The position numbers were made by a program, and so were the translations under genes. Source: Pedobacter sp. D749 (lineage in GTDB: Bacteria; Bacteroidota; Bacteroidia; Sphingobacteriales; Sphingobacteriaceae). From it: 64,000 nucleotides of DNA. Shown one piece after another: positions 55,813 through 64,000 of the stretch. A model generated the notes under the pieces. That model did no database searches, was not told the DNA's origin, and saw only the letters and a list, made by a program, of their open reading frames with translations. The DNA is taken from positions 434,001-498,000 of the forward strand of contig NZ_CP079218.1 of the NCBI RefSeq assembly GCF_019317285.1, written 5' to 3'. Numbering within the stretch: the stretch's first letter is position 1; every line of letters starts with the position of its first letter.

Positions 55813-58800
55813 ATGATGAAATTTTTAAGAAATGCATTGGCGCTGTGTGTCTTTCTTACACTGTTTGTTGGTGTAATCAAAGGTCAGGACGCCGTTAAGA
55901 TACCTATAAAAGCTGTTGTTCGCGATATTAATGGAAATCCGGTAAAAGGGGCATCCATAACTATTGAAGGAAGCGATGTGCTCACTATAGCAAATCAGGA
56001 AGGTGAATTCTCTTTATCCGTAAATGAGAACAGTACATTTTCAGTAAGTGCTAAAGGCTATAAAACCTCACTGGTAACCGCATTAGCCAACCTGAAGCAA
56101 GTAACTTTAACTAAAGAGGATAGGCTGATAAATGTGGGTTTTAAAAACGTCGCGGAAAGTAATCTTCCTGCCGGTGTTTCAAGTGTTAACCTGGCACAGC
56201 TCTTTGAGAAAAACTTTACCACTTATGGATTGGACGGGATGGAGGCTTTTGCTCCGGGCTTTAATGGCAACAACCTCTGGGGTATGAACACCTCGTTTAT
56301 ATTGGTTGATGGAGTTCCGAGGGATGTGAACAGTGTTACACCAAATGAAATTGAGGAGATCACTTTTCTAAAAAGTGCTTCGGCCGTTGCCCTATATGGC
56401 AGCCGTGGTGCCAAAGGGGTAATTTTGATCACTACAAAAAGGGGTACACCCACTAAGCAAAAAATAAACGTTCGTTCCAATATTGGGTTAAATACGCCAA
56501 AAAGATATGCTCAATACCTGGGCTCTTCAGAGTACATGACCTTATATAATGAGGCTTTATCCAATGATGGTTTGGCAGCGGCTTATACTCCTGAAACTAT
56601 TTATAATCATTCTGGTGTTAACCCTTATCGTTATCCAAGTGTGGATTATTACTCTTCAGAGTACCTCAAAAATAGTTTTTCACGCTATGATGGGGTGGCA
56701 GAAATTTCAGGAGGGAATGACCGTGCCCGTTATTACACCAATGTTGGGTTCGCATCTACAGGTTCACTGCTTAATTTCGGTGAAGCAAAAGAAAATAATA
56801 CGTCAGACCGCTTTAACATCCGTGGAAATGTTGATATGCAACTCACCAAAGCATTAAAAGCACGGGTAGACGCAAGCGCTGTGTTTTCCAGCAGTGGCGG
56901 TGTAAATACCAACTACTGGAGTAGTGCTGCAACCCTGCGCCCTTATTTATTTACACCCTTAATCCCAATTAATTTATTGGAGCAGAGTGATGAGGTGAGC
57001 AAAGCGATGATTAAAAACGCTACAATTATTGATGGGCAATACATCCTTGGTGGTACGCAATTAGATCAAACCAATCCATTTGCGGCCATTTATGCGGGTG
57101 GTAACAATAAATTTGTACAACGCCAATTTCAGTTTACCACAGGTATTGATGCTGATTTGAAAGGAATTTTGAATGGACTTACCTTTAGTACTACTATGGG
57201 CGTTGATTACCTGAACAGCTATAATCAGGGTTATCGAAACGGATATGCAACTTACCAACCCAATTGGACAACCTACTCTGGTACAACGCTAATCGGAAGT
57301 TTAACGCGCTGGGGGGAAGATACTAAAACCGGAGTTCAGAACATCGCAGATAGTTATTATAGACAAACTATTTCGTTATCTGGCCAATTTAACTACAATA
57401 CTACGTTCCGTAATAACCATCATATCTCTGCGGTATTGCTGGCTGCGGCATATCGTCAGTCACAGTCTGAAATCTATCAGCCAACAACAAATTCTAATTT
57501 AGGATTGCAGTTAAATTACGATTTCAGCCGTAAATATTTTGCTGAAATTACCGGAGCAGTGGTACGCTCACCAAAAATGCCACCAGGAAACAGGACTGCA
57601 CTTTCTCCAGCAGCTTCTATTGGATGGCACCTTAGCGAAGAGCCGTTTTTGAAAAAAGTTTCATTCATTAACGACTTAACGCTAACTGCATCAGCCGGTG
57701 TTTTAAATACCGATCTTGATTTTGATGAGTATTTTGCCTATGAAAGTATTTATACAGCAACTGGCGGTAACTGGTATGGCTGGAACGATGGTACAGGCAC
57801 ACAGTCTACCGATTCGCGCCGTGGTTCCAACATGGACTTAACTTTCGCTAAAAGAAAAGAAATCAGCATCGGGATAAAAGGTGGGATGTTCAAAAATCAA
57901 CTTAATTTCGGAGCAAATGTTTTCAGGAATAACATCACCGGAATTATCGGTCAGATTAATGTGCTTTATCCAAACTATTTCACTACCGGATTTCCGAGTT
58001 CTTCTTTTGTTCCTTATAGTAATTATAATAGCGATCAACGCACGGGTTTAGATTTCTACTTAAACTTCAACAAACATATTGGAGCTGTCGACTGGACATT
58101 AGGCGTTTCCGGAACATATTATACCACCAAGGCAACAAAACGTGCCGATATGTTAACTTACGAAAATAGCTATCAATACCGTGCCGGTAAACCGCTTGAT
58201 GCGATCTGGGGATTAAAAAGTAATGGTTTTTATATGGATGCCAGTGAAGTGGCAGCGGCCGATGGAGTTAGTAATGCAAAACCAGCATTTGGATCAGCAT
58301 TGGCTCCGGGCGATATCAAATATATTGATCAGAACGGCGACAAAATTATCGATGATAAGGATCAGGTATATCTTGGTCGTGGTGGATGGTTTGGTGCTCC
58401 CTTTACAGCAGGATTGAATTTAACTGCTAAATGGAAAAATCTTACCCTATTTGTTTTGGGTACAGGCCGTTTTGGTGGAAGTGCCATGAAAACCGATAAC
58501 TATTTTTGGGTTAACGGAAGCGATAAGTATTCGGCAGTGGTGCGTGACAGATGGACGCCTCAAACAAAAAATACGGCAACATTTCCGCGACTTACCACTT
58601 TAAATGGCGATAATAATTTCAGAGCGTCTGATTTCTGGTTGTACAGCACAGATCGGTTTGATTTATCTAAAGTTCAAATCTCCTATACAGTTTCCGATAA
58701 ATTGTTCAAAAGTAAAGTGCTGAAAGAACTTGGGCTGTATGTGGCAGGATTTAATCTTTTAACAATTGCGAAAGAAAGAGAAATACTTGAGCTGAATTTA

Positions 58801-58854
58801 GGAGGTACCCCACAAACAAGGTTATATAACCTGGGCGTAAAGGCAATGTTTTAA
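55813..58854 (+). CDS. xusC: SusC-like xylan oligosaccharide transporter XusC
   Basis: 1013 residues. Signal peptide (about 1-24), regulatory-like domain IPIKAVVRDINGNPVKGASI, plug motif FLKSASAVALYGSRGAKGV and barrel ending RLYNLGVKAMF. Unlike xusA, the region between the first domain and the plug (INVGFKNVAESNLPAGVSSV) has no recognisable VVVGYG TonB-box sequence, and the usual plug entry is altered. That could mean a different mode of TonB contact, or simple divergence. Second transporter of the core xylan locus, 34 bases after xusB. Confidence 0.9.
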   Translation: MMKFLRNALALCVFLTLFVGVIKGQDAVKIPIKAVVRDINGNPVKGASITIEGSDVLTIANQEGEFSLSVNENSTFSVSAKGYKTSLVTALANLKQVTLTKEDRLINVGFKNVAESNLPAGVSSVNLAQLFEKNFTTYGLDGMEAFAPGFNGNNLWGMNTSFILVDGVPRDVNSVTPNEIEEITFLKSASAVALYGSRGAKGVILITTKRGTPTKQKINVRSNIGLNTPKRYAQYLGSSEYMTLYNEALSNDGLAAAYTPETIYNHSGVNPYRYPSVDYYSSEYLKNSFSRYDGVAEISGGNDRARYYTNVGFASTGSLLNFGEAKENNTSDRFNIRGNVDMQLTKALKARVDASAVFSSSGGVNTNYWSSAATLRPYLFTPLIPINLLEQSDEVSKAMIKNATIIDGQYILGGTQLDQTNPFAAIYAGGNNKFVQRQFQFTTGIDADLKGILNGLTFSTTMGVDYLNSYNQGYRNGYATYQPNWTTYSGTTLIGSLTRWGEDTKTGVQNIADSYYRQTISLSGQFNYNTTFRNNHHISAVLLAAAYRQSQSEIYQPTTNSNLGLQLNYDFSRKYFAEITGAVVRSPKMPPGNRTALSPAASIGWHLSEEPFLKKVSFINDLTLTASAGVLNTDLDFDEYFAYESIYTATGGNWYGWNDGTGTQSTDSRRGSNMDLTFAKRKEISIGIKGGMFKNQLNFGANVFRNNITGIIGQINVLYPNYFTTGFPSSSFVPYSNYNSDQRTGLDFYLNFNKHIGAVDWTLGVSGTYYTTKATKRADMLTYENSYQYRAGKPLDAIWGLKSNGFYMDASEVAAADGVSNAKPAFGSALAPGDIKYIDQNGDKIIDDKDQVYLGRGGWFGAPFTAGLNLTAKWKNLTLFVLGTGRFGGSAMKTDNYFWVNGSDKYSAVVRDRWTPQTKNTATFPRLTTLNGDNNFRASDFWLYSTDRFDLSKVQISYTVSDKLFKSKVLKELGLYVAGFNLLTIAKEREILELNLGGTPQTRLYNLGVKAMF

Positions 58855-58875
58855 TTGAATATTAGATTAGAAAAG

Positions 58876-60636
58876 ATGAACAGAATATTAATACGATTTG
58901 TAGTTGTCGTTGTGATGCTCTCGGGCTGTAAAAAGTTTACCGACCCCGCTCCACAAAATAACGGAGATTTTGAGAACATCTATACAGAACCCGCACTTGC
59001 CCATGGGCTATTGCTAAATGGTTACACAAGGCTTCCATCAAATGGCTGGTCTTTTAATGATGTAGCTACCGATGATGCGGTAAGTAATGATATCAATAAT
59101 AATTTTAGAAAAATTGCCACCGGACAATGGTCGGCTGCAGTTAATCCATTAGATCAATGGACAAATGCAAGAGCTGGCATTCAGTACATTAACTTGTTTT
59201 TAGCAGAAACAGACAAGGTGCTTTGGGATTCTAAAGACCCCGTGTTAAGTAGAATGTTTAACGACAGGCAAAAAGGCGAAGCATATGCCTTGAGAGCTTA
59301 CCTGATGTCGTATATGCTACAGGCACACGCCGGAAAAGTAGGCGGAAATTTATATGGTTTCCCAATTGTACTCGAGCCTGAAACTCCGGCTTCTGATTTT
59401 AACAAACCAAGGGCTACATTTGATGCCTGTATGAAACAGATTTATGGCGATTTGGACAAGGCAGAACAATTACTTCCTTTAGATTATGCTGATATCAATA
59501 GTACGAGCCAGATCCCGACAAAATATGCAGGAGTTAATGTAGAGACCTATAACCGTGTTTTCGGTAAGTTTTTTAACCAACGCATGACGGGTCGTATTTC
59601 TAAAGCCATTCGTGCCCGGGTAGCACTAATGGGCGCAAGTCCGGCTTTCAGCACTGGTAATTCTACCACATGGGCCGATGCCGCCACCTACGCAGCACAT
59701 GTACTTACACTGAATAACTGGTTAGCTAATTTAGATCCTAATGGTGTTACCTGGTACGATAACAAGGCAGAAATTGATGCATTGGCTTCAGGGGCTAGTC
59801 CAAGGGAAGTACTTTGGCGTACAAATGTTGGATCAAATAGTGATTTAGAGGCTGCCAATTATCCACCAACCTTATCAGGGCAGGGACGCATAAATCCAAC
59901 TCAGAATCTGGTTAATGCTTTCCCGATGCAAAATGGTTATCCGATTGCCAATATGCCACAGAGCGGATATAACCCTGCTGCTCCGTTTACAGGTAGAGAC
60001 CCGCGTTTAGCAAAATTTATTGTGTACAACGGAAATACAATCGGGCCAACAAATAAAGTCATTAATACCACAACAGATGTGGCAACCAATGATGATGGAC
60101 TGAATAGAAAAGAAGTTTCTACACGGACTGGTTATTACATGAAAAAACTGTTGAGGCAAGATGTCAGCCGTACACCAACTGTAAATAACCAGAAGCACTA
60201 CAGGCCACATATCCGTTATACCGAAATGTTCCTGATCTATGCAGAGGCCGCAAATGAGGCATGGGGACCAACGGCAAATGGTGGCAATCCTTATTCTGCT
60301 TACGATATTATTAAAGCTATTCGTGCCAGGGCTGGCGTTGGAACTGCAAACGGTGATGCTTACCTGGAATCGATTAAAGCAGACAAAGATGCCATGCGAA
60401 CATTGATTAGGAACGAACGTAGGTTAGAACTGGCTTTTGAAGGGTTTCGTTTTTGGGATCTTCGCAGATGGAATGCAACATTAACCGAACCGGTTAAAGG
60501 GGTTAGTATCTCGCAAGGTACCTATCAGGAAATTAATGTAGAAGCAAGAAACTATCAGGAGTATATGAGATTTGGACCAATTCCTTACAGTGAAACGCTA
60601 AAGTATAATGCTTTGCAACAAAACACGGGATGGTAA
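58876..60636 (+). CDS. xusD: SusD-like xylan-binding lipoprotein XusD
   Basis: 586 residues from ATG 58876; the frame is open to a TTG at 58855 that directly follows xusC. Lipobox LSGC (Cys about 18) then KKFTDPAPQNNGDFENIYTE (partly quoted). SusD C-terminal signature RNERRLELAFEGFRFWDLRRWN, near residue 530. Partner of XusC. In the described system this SusD-like protein is distinct from XusB and binds longer xylan chains; not testable here. Confidence 0.9.
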   Translation: MNRILIRFVVVVVMLSGCKKFTDPAPQNNGDFENIYTEPALAHGLLLNGYTRLPSNGWSFNDVATDDAVSNDINNNFRKIATGQWSAAVNPLDQWTNARAGIQYINLFLAETDKVLWDSKDPVLSRMFNDRQKGEAYALRAYLMSYMLQAHAGKVGGNLYGFPIVLEPETPASDFNKPRATFDACMKQIYGDLDKAEQLLPLDYADINSTSQIPTKYAGVNVETYNRVFGKFFNQRMTGRISKAIRARVALMGASPAFSTGNSTTWADAATYAAHVLTLNNWLANLDPNGVTWYDNKAEIDALASGASPREVLWRTNVGSNSDLEAANYPPTLSGQGRINPTQNLVNAFPMQNGYPIANMPQSGYNPAAPFTGRDPRLAKFIVYNGNTIGPTNKVINTTTDVATNDDGLNRKEVSTRTGYYMKKLLRQDVSRTPTVNNQKHYRPHIRYTEMFLIYAEAANEAWGPTANGGNPYSAYDIIKAIRARAGVGTANGDAYLESIKADKDAMRTLIRNERRLELAFEGFRFWDLRRWNATLTEPVKGVSISQGTYQEINVEARNYQEYMRFGPIPYSETLKYNALQQNTGW

Positions 60637-60664
60637 TATTCAATCGCTATAAAAAAATAACATC

Positions 60665-61636
60665 ATGAAAAATAAAATATATATTTTACTTGCGCTCGTT
60701 TTAGCACTTAGCGCTTGCAAAAACGAAGAATGGGCATTTCCGGATAACGACGTACAATCTGTATATTTTGCCTACCAGGGGCCAATTCGGACTATTACCA
60801 TGGGAGAAGATATTTTTGATACTTCACTTGATAACCAACATAGATTTCAGATTATGGGCACGGTTGGTGGAGTATATTCAAATAAAGAAGACATTACCAT
60901 TGGCATCAGTGTGGATAATGCGCTAACTCAGGGATTGTCTTTTCCATCGCCGTATAGCGGTACTGTAAGGCCAATGCCTGCAAACTATTATACACTTGCG
61001 GCTAACAAAATTGTCATCCCGAAAGGAAGTTTGGTTGGTGGAGTAGACGTGCAGTTAACCGATGCTTTTTTCGCAGACCCATTGGCTGTTAATACCACTT
61101 ATGTAATCCCTTTAACAATGACCAGTGCCGATCAAAACAAAACAATCTTGCCTGAGAAAAAATATACATTGTATGCCGTAAAGTATATCAATACATGGCA
61201 GGGTTTCTATCTTCGGAGAGGAAAGGATGTGATTACGGGAAAAAACGGCAATACGTCACTTAATCAATCTGTAGTTCGCCACATGAAGTATGTGGAGAGT
61301 GATGAAATCAACAAATTAAACACACGTTCACTAACCCAGGCGGAGTTTCCTGTTACTTTTAAGGTAGCGGGAGGAGCCAGCATCAGCAGGACCTTACTGC
61401 TTACTTTCGATAATGCGGGCAATTGTGCAATTTCGGCTGGCGACGCTAGTTTTACAGCAAGTGGCAGCGGGAAATTTGTTAAACGCGGAGAGAAAAATAG
61501 CTGGGGCAACCAGGATCGCGATGCGCTTTATCTTAACTATCAGATCGATCTGAATGATAGAACGGTGAACAGCCTGGATACCTTGGTTATGCGCGATCGT
61601 GGTGTGAAGGCCGAAACATTTACACCGGTCAAATAA
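60665..61636 (+). CDS. xusE: Surface lipoprotein XusE (DUF1735/DUF5627-type)
   Basis: 323 residues. Lipobox SAC with Cys19 after the signal helix. The middle has LTDAFFADPLAVNTTYVIPL, the pattern of the DUF1735 (BT_3987-like) immunoglobulin-type domain, and the second half KYINTWQGFYLRRGKDV starts a DUF5627-like beta domain that ends in a strand-rich region. Family role: xylan-binding outer-surface protein. Sits directly before the GH10 gene, 27 bases apart, as in the described core xylan cluster. Confidence 0.8.
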   Translation: MKNKIYILLALVLALSACKNEEWAFPDNDVQSVYFAYQGPIRTITMGEDIFDTSLDNQHRFQIMGTVGGVYSNKEDITIGISVDNALTQGLSFPSPYSGTVRPMPANYYTLAANKIVIPKGSLVGGVDVQLTDAFFADPLAVNTTYVIPLTMTSADQNKTILPEKKYTLYAVKYINTWQGFYLRRGKDVITGKNGNTSLNQSVVRHMKYVESDEINKLNTRSLTQAEFPVTFKVAGGASISRTLLLTFDNAGNCAISAGDASFTASGSGKFVKRGEKNSWGNQDRDALYLNYQIDLNDRTVNSLDTLVMRDRGVKAETFTPVK

Positions 61637-61663
61637 TTAATATTTAATCAAACAATTGAGAAA

Positions 61664-63349
61664 ATGAAACGATTATACAAAATAGCATTTTGTCTGGCGG
61701 GGATAATATTGCTTGCTTCCTGCCACAAATATGAAGCACTCGATTTCCAGGTGGCTAAACCGACAAGCTTTGCGACCCAGGAGACGATCGATGCCTATCA
61801 GCCATTAAAAACCTATATTGATAGAACGGCAAATCCTAAATTTAAATTAGGCGCCGGAACCGGCCTGCAATCCTACCTCTCTAAAGGTGTGATTTATAGA
61901 TTGACCAATAGTAATTTTGATGAAATTACACTAGGTTACGAAATGAAACATGGTGCCGTTGTACAGGCCGACGGAAGTTTGGCCTTAACTAATGTGAAAA
62001 ACCTGCTGGAGACAGCATCTAAAGCAGGTATTACCGTTTTTGGCCATACACTTGCCTGGCACGCCAATCAAAATGCTACTTACCTAAAAGGACTGATTGC
62101 CCCGGTGGTAACTGCATCAAGTAGTGGTCCTACCTGGGACCTGGTCATTGGAGCCGATTTTGAAACTGACAACGCTTCAGTTTATCAATCCAATACCAAT
62201 GCCGTAGCCTCTTTTACTGCGACTGGCGGAGGCTTTAACGGTACAGGACGGGCTTTGAAAATTAGTAACTCGGCAGTGCGGGCCAATGATTATGATGCAC
62301 AATTATTTCTTAAGTTTCCGGCGGTAGCAGTAGGAGAGAAATATGAGCTGAAAATGAATGTACGCTCTGATGTAGCGGCATCTTACCCTACACAGGCTCA
62401 CACTACGCCCGGTGCCTACAAATTCTATGATTTTTTTGGCGCAATTTCTTCAACACCTATCTGGACAACCTATACCAAAGAAATTACCGTTACCACAGAT
62501 ATTGCAGCAAGTGGTGCTTTGGCTTTTAATCTGGGTAAAACCGCGACAAATTTTTATTTTGATAATATCACGCTTAAAAAATACAATGCCCTTGGCGGCA
62601 CTACAATTGTAGAAAAAACTGCCGAGCAGAAAAAGGCCATTTTAACCACCGCATTAGAGACCTGGATTAAAGGGATAGTTACCGCTTCAAAAGATTATGT
62701 TAAAGCCTGGGATGTGGTAAACGAGCCGATGGATGATACAAAGCCAACTGAGCTTAAAACTGCTGCAGGTAGGGCTTCCATTGCGGCTGATGAATTCTTT
62801 TGGCAAGATTACCTGGGTAAGGATTATGCGCTAAAGGCATTTCAATTGGCCAGGCAGTATGGTAACGCAAATGATATCCATTTTATAAATGATTATAATC
62901 TCGAATACAGCATCGAAAAATGCAAAGGATTACTTGATTACATAAAATATTTAGAAGGCAAAGGCGCAAAAATAGATGGTATTGGTACACAAATGCACAT
63001 TGTAGCTACTTCCGATAAAGCTAAGATTGAAGAAATGTTCAAATTATTGGCCGCAACAGGCAAACTGATCAAAATATCAGAATTAGATATGGGTTTTACA
63101 GGAAATGTAAAAACGGCACAGGCAACGGCCGAGCAATATGCCGCTCAATCAGAGATGTATAAATATGTAATCAAGAAATATTTTGAGCTTATTCCAGCCG
63201 CTCAGCGATATGGAATTACCATCTGGTCGCCTCAGGATAGTCCAGCCAGCTCAAGTTGGAGAGCAGGGGAGCCAATTGGCTTGTGGACAGAAGGCTTTGT
63301 ACGGAAACCGGCCTATGCAGGCACAGCTGAAGGCTTAAAGAATAAATAA
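61664..63349 (+). CDS. xyn10C: GH10 endo-1,4-beta-xylanase with internal carbohydrate-binding insert
   Basis: 561 residues, lipobox LASC with Cys20, so anchored at the surface. GH10 residues are intact: GHTLAWHANQ at 127-136, acid/base Glu354 in WDVVNEPMDD, nucleophile Glu473 in KISELDMG, and IWSPQDSP toward the end. Between about 155 and 308 the barrel is interrupted by a beta-sandwich segment (DLVIGADFETDNASVY to FYFDNITLKKYN) like a CBM4/CBM22-type module. This arrangement is the one known for the Xyn10C/Xyn10A xylanases of the core xylan locus. Role: cuts xylan at the cell surface into oligosaccharides for the Xus transporters. Followed by a terminator. Confidence 0.93.
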   Translation: MKRLYKIAFCLAGIILLASCHKYEALDFQVAKPTSFATQETIDAYQPLKTYIDRTANPKFKLGAGTGLQSYLSKGVIYRLTNSNFDEITLGYEMKHGAVVQADGSLALTNVKNLLETASKAGITVFGHTLAWHANQNATYLKGLIAPVVTASSSGPTWDLVIGADFETDNASVYQSNTNAVASFTATGGGFNGTGRALKISNSAVRANDYDAQLFLKFPAVAVGEKYELKMNVRSDVAASYPTQAHTTPGAYKFYDFFGAISSTPIWTTYTKEITVTTDIAASGALAFNLGKTATNFYFDNITLKKYNALGGTTIVEKTAEQKKAILTTALETWIKGIVTASKDYVKAWDVVNEPMDDTKPTELKTAAGRASIAADEFFWQDYLGKDYALKAFQLARQYGNANDIHFINDYNLEYSIEKCKGLLDYIKYLEGKGAKIDGIGTQMHIVATSDKAKIEEMFKLLAATGKLIKISELDMGFTGNVKTAQATAEQYAAQSEMYKYVIKKYFELIPAAQRYGITIWSPQDSPASSSWRAGEPIGLWTEGFVRKPAYAGTAEGLKNK

Positions 63350-63363
63350 AAAATTACGCTCTT

Positions 63364-63405
63364 AAAGCCAGAAACTTCGTTTAACGTTGTTTCTGGCTTT
63401 TTTTA
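63364..63405 (+). terminator. Terminator after xyn10C
   Basis: AAAGCCAGAAAC at 63364-63375 pairs with GTTTCTGGCTTT at 63389-63400 over a 13-base loop, then a T-run. Ends the xylan operon before the sensor gene. Confidence 0.9.
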
Positions 63406-63804
63406 TTGGATTAGGTCATCACTCCCGTTACCATAATATCACCTCATTTTTCCATGCTTTTTTAATACTCCTGATTAAAAAATACAACATAGTAATGCAA
63501 TCGATTGTTTTTTTCAAAAGTAAGTGATATATTCGGTTAGAAATTATTCAGGTATTGCTTTACATGAGTATCACTTCTAAAATAAGGTAACCAAATATAA
63601 TGCTTTAATGATGTATTGCTGTAGTGAACCAAACGGAGGCGTGTAAGCACCCATATTTTGTCGGAAATTATATATTGCTACATTTCCCGGATTTCAAAAG
63701 CGTGATCGTAAAACTTATCTTCCGCTTTAGCATATCAACGTCAATTAAGCAGTCCTGCACAAACACAATCACAATCCAGATCGCTAAAGCGTGAATCTAT
63801 TATT
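63406..63804. other. Gene-less spacer before the sensor gene
   Basis: 399 bases, AT-rich, no open frame or RNA gene seen. It should hold the promoter of the hybrid sensor gene. Confidence 0.4.
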
Positions 63805-64000
63805 ATGATGTTAAAACGAGTATTGATTACAGGTGCAATGTCAATTTTAGTGATATTGTTATTGAGCTCCACTATTGCAAGGGGACAAAATAATCCCAAT
63901 TTCATTACCCTTAATACTAAAAACGGTCTTTCTTCAAATACTGTAAATACGATACTTCAAGATCATAATGGCCTTGTGTGGTTTGGCACCAGCGATGGAC
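63805..64000 (+). CDS. Hybrid two-component system sensor, N-terminal fragment (runs off the right edge)
   Basis: 65 residues visible from ATG 63805 (another ATG follows at once). A signal peptide or first membrane segment (MMLKRVLITGAMSILVILLL and on to ARGQ) is followed by FITLNTKNGLSSNTVNTILQ and DHNGLVWFGTSDG, the first blade of the periplasmic two-bladed propeller (Reg_prop repeats) of hybrid two-component systems. Such sensors carry histidine kinase, receiver and AraC domains on one chain and control adjacent glycan loci. The position next to the xylan operon suggests it senses xylo-oligosaccharides; the other domains lie outside the window. Confidence 0.8.
   Translation, partial: MMLKRVLITGAMSILVILLLSSTIARGQNNPNFITLNTKNGLSSNTVNTILQDHNGLVWFGTSDG

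Overview
The window looks like a chromosomal segment from a member of the Bacteroidota, most likely Sphingobacteriaceae (Pedobacter or a close relative). The evidence is the AT-rich base composition, Bacteroidota-type promoters (TTTG/TTG, then TAnnTTTG), three SusC/SusD pairs, an MraY and an FtsZ of the Bacteroidota type, an H1-like small protein, and a MurE with the meso-diaminopimelate signature DNPR. The genus is an inference from sequence feel; no search was run.

Layout. 1-5972 (minus strand) is part of an exopolysaccharide export and synthesis operon: Wza-like lipoprotein, Wzc-like chain-length/tyrosine kinase protein, a NusG/UpxY-type antiterminator, asparagine synthase, and a family 4 glycosyltransferase that runs off the left edge. 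After an 800-base leader, 6779-10080 (plus) continues the theme with two small exported proteins that share a C-terminal anchor pattern, a family 2 glycosyltransferase and a WecA-type initiating sugar-phosphate transferase. 10223-13486 holds gap, a DoxX-like membrane protein, an acetyltransferase and pgk. 13561-20647 (minus) holds an orphan SusC/SusD pair, a decayed gene, and a PepSY membrane protein.

21156-37711 is a continuous dcw (division and cell wall) cluster: mraZ, rsmH, ftsL, ftsI, murE, mraY, murD, ftsW, murG, murC, ftsQ, ftsA, ftsZ. It makes lipid II and the septal machinery; murF, murB and ddl are absent from it. Three tandem MraZ-type boxes precede mraZ and a factor-independent terminator follows ftsZ. 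Spacers inside the cluster carry dispersed repeats, one of them duplicated before murE and murD.

37877-49884 is a mixed housekeeping region: an alpha-oxoamine synthase (sphingolipid or sulfonolipid type), an H1-like DNA-binding peptide, a Crp-AraC fusion regulator, an acetyltransferase, a small lipoprotein, dapA, a GxxExxY nuclease-like gene bracketed by inverted repeats, ligA, an AcpH-like protein, tyrS, a tiny zinc-ribbon protein and a CobW-family metal chaperone.

50705-64000 is a xylan utilisation locus with exactly the order described for the Bacteroidota core xylan system: two SusC/SusD pairs (xusA-B, xusC-D), the lipoprotein xusE, the GH10 xylanase xyn10C, a terminator, and the start of a hybrid two-component sensor. 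Together they would bind, cut and import xylan fragments, with the sensor likely switching on the operon.
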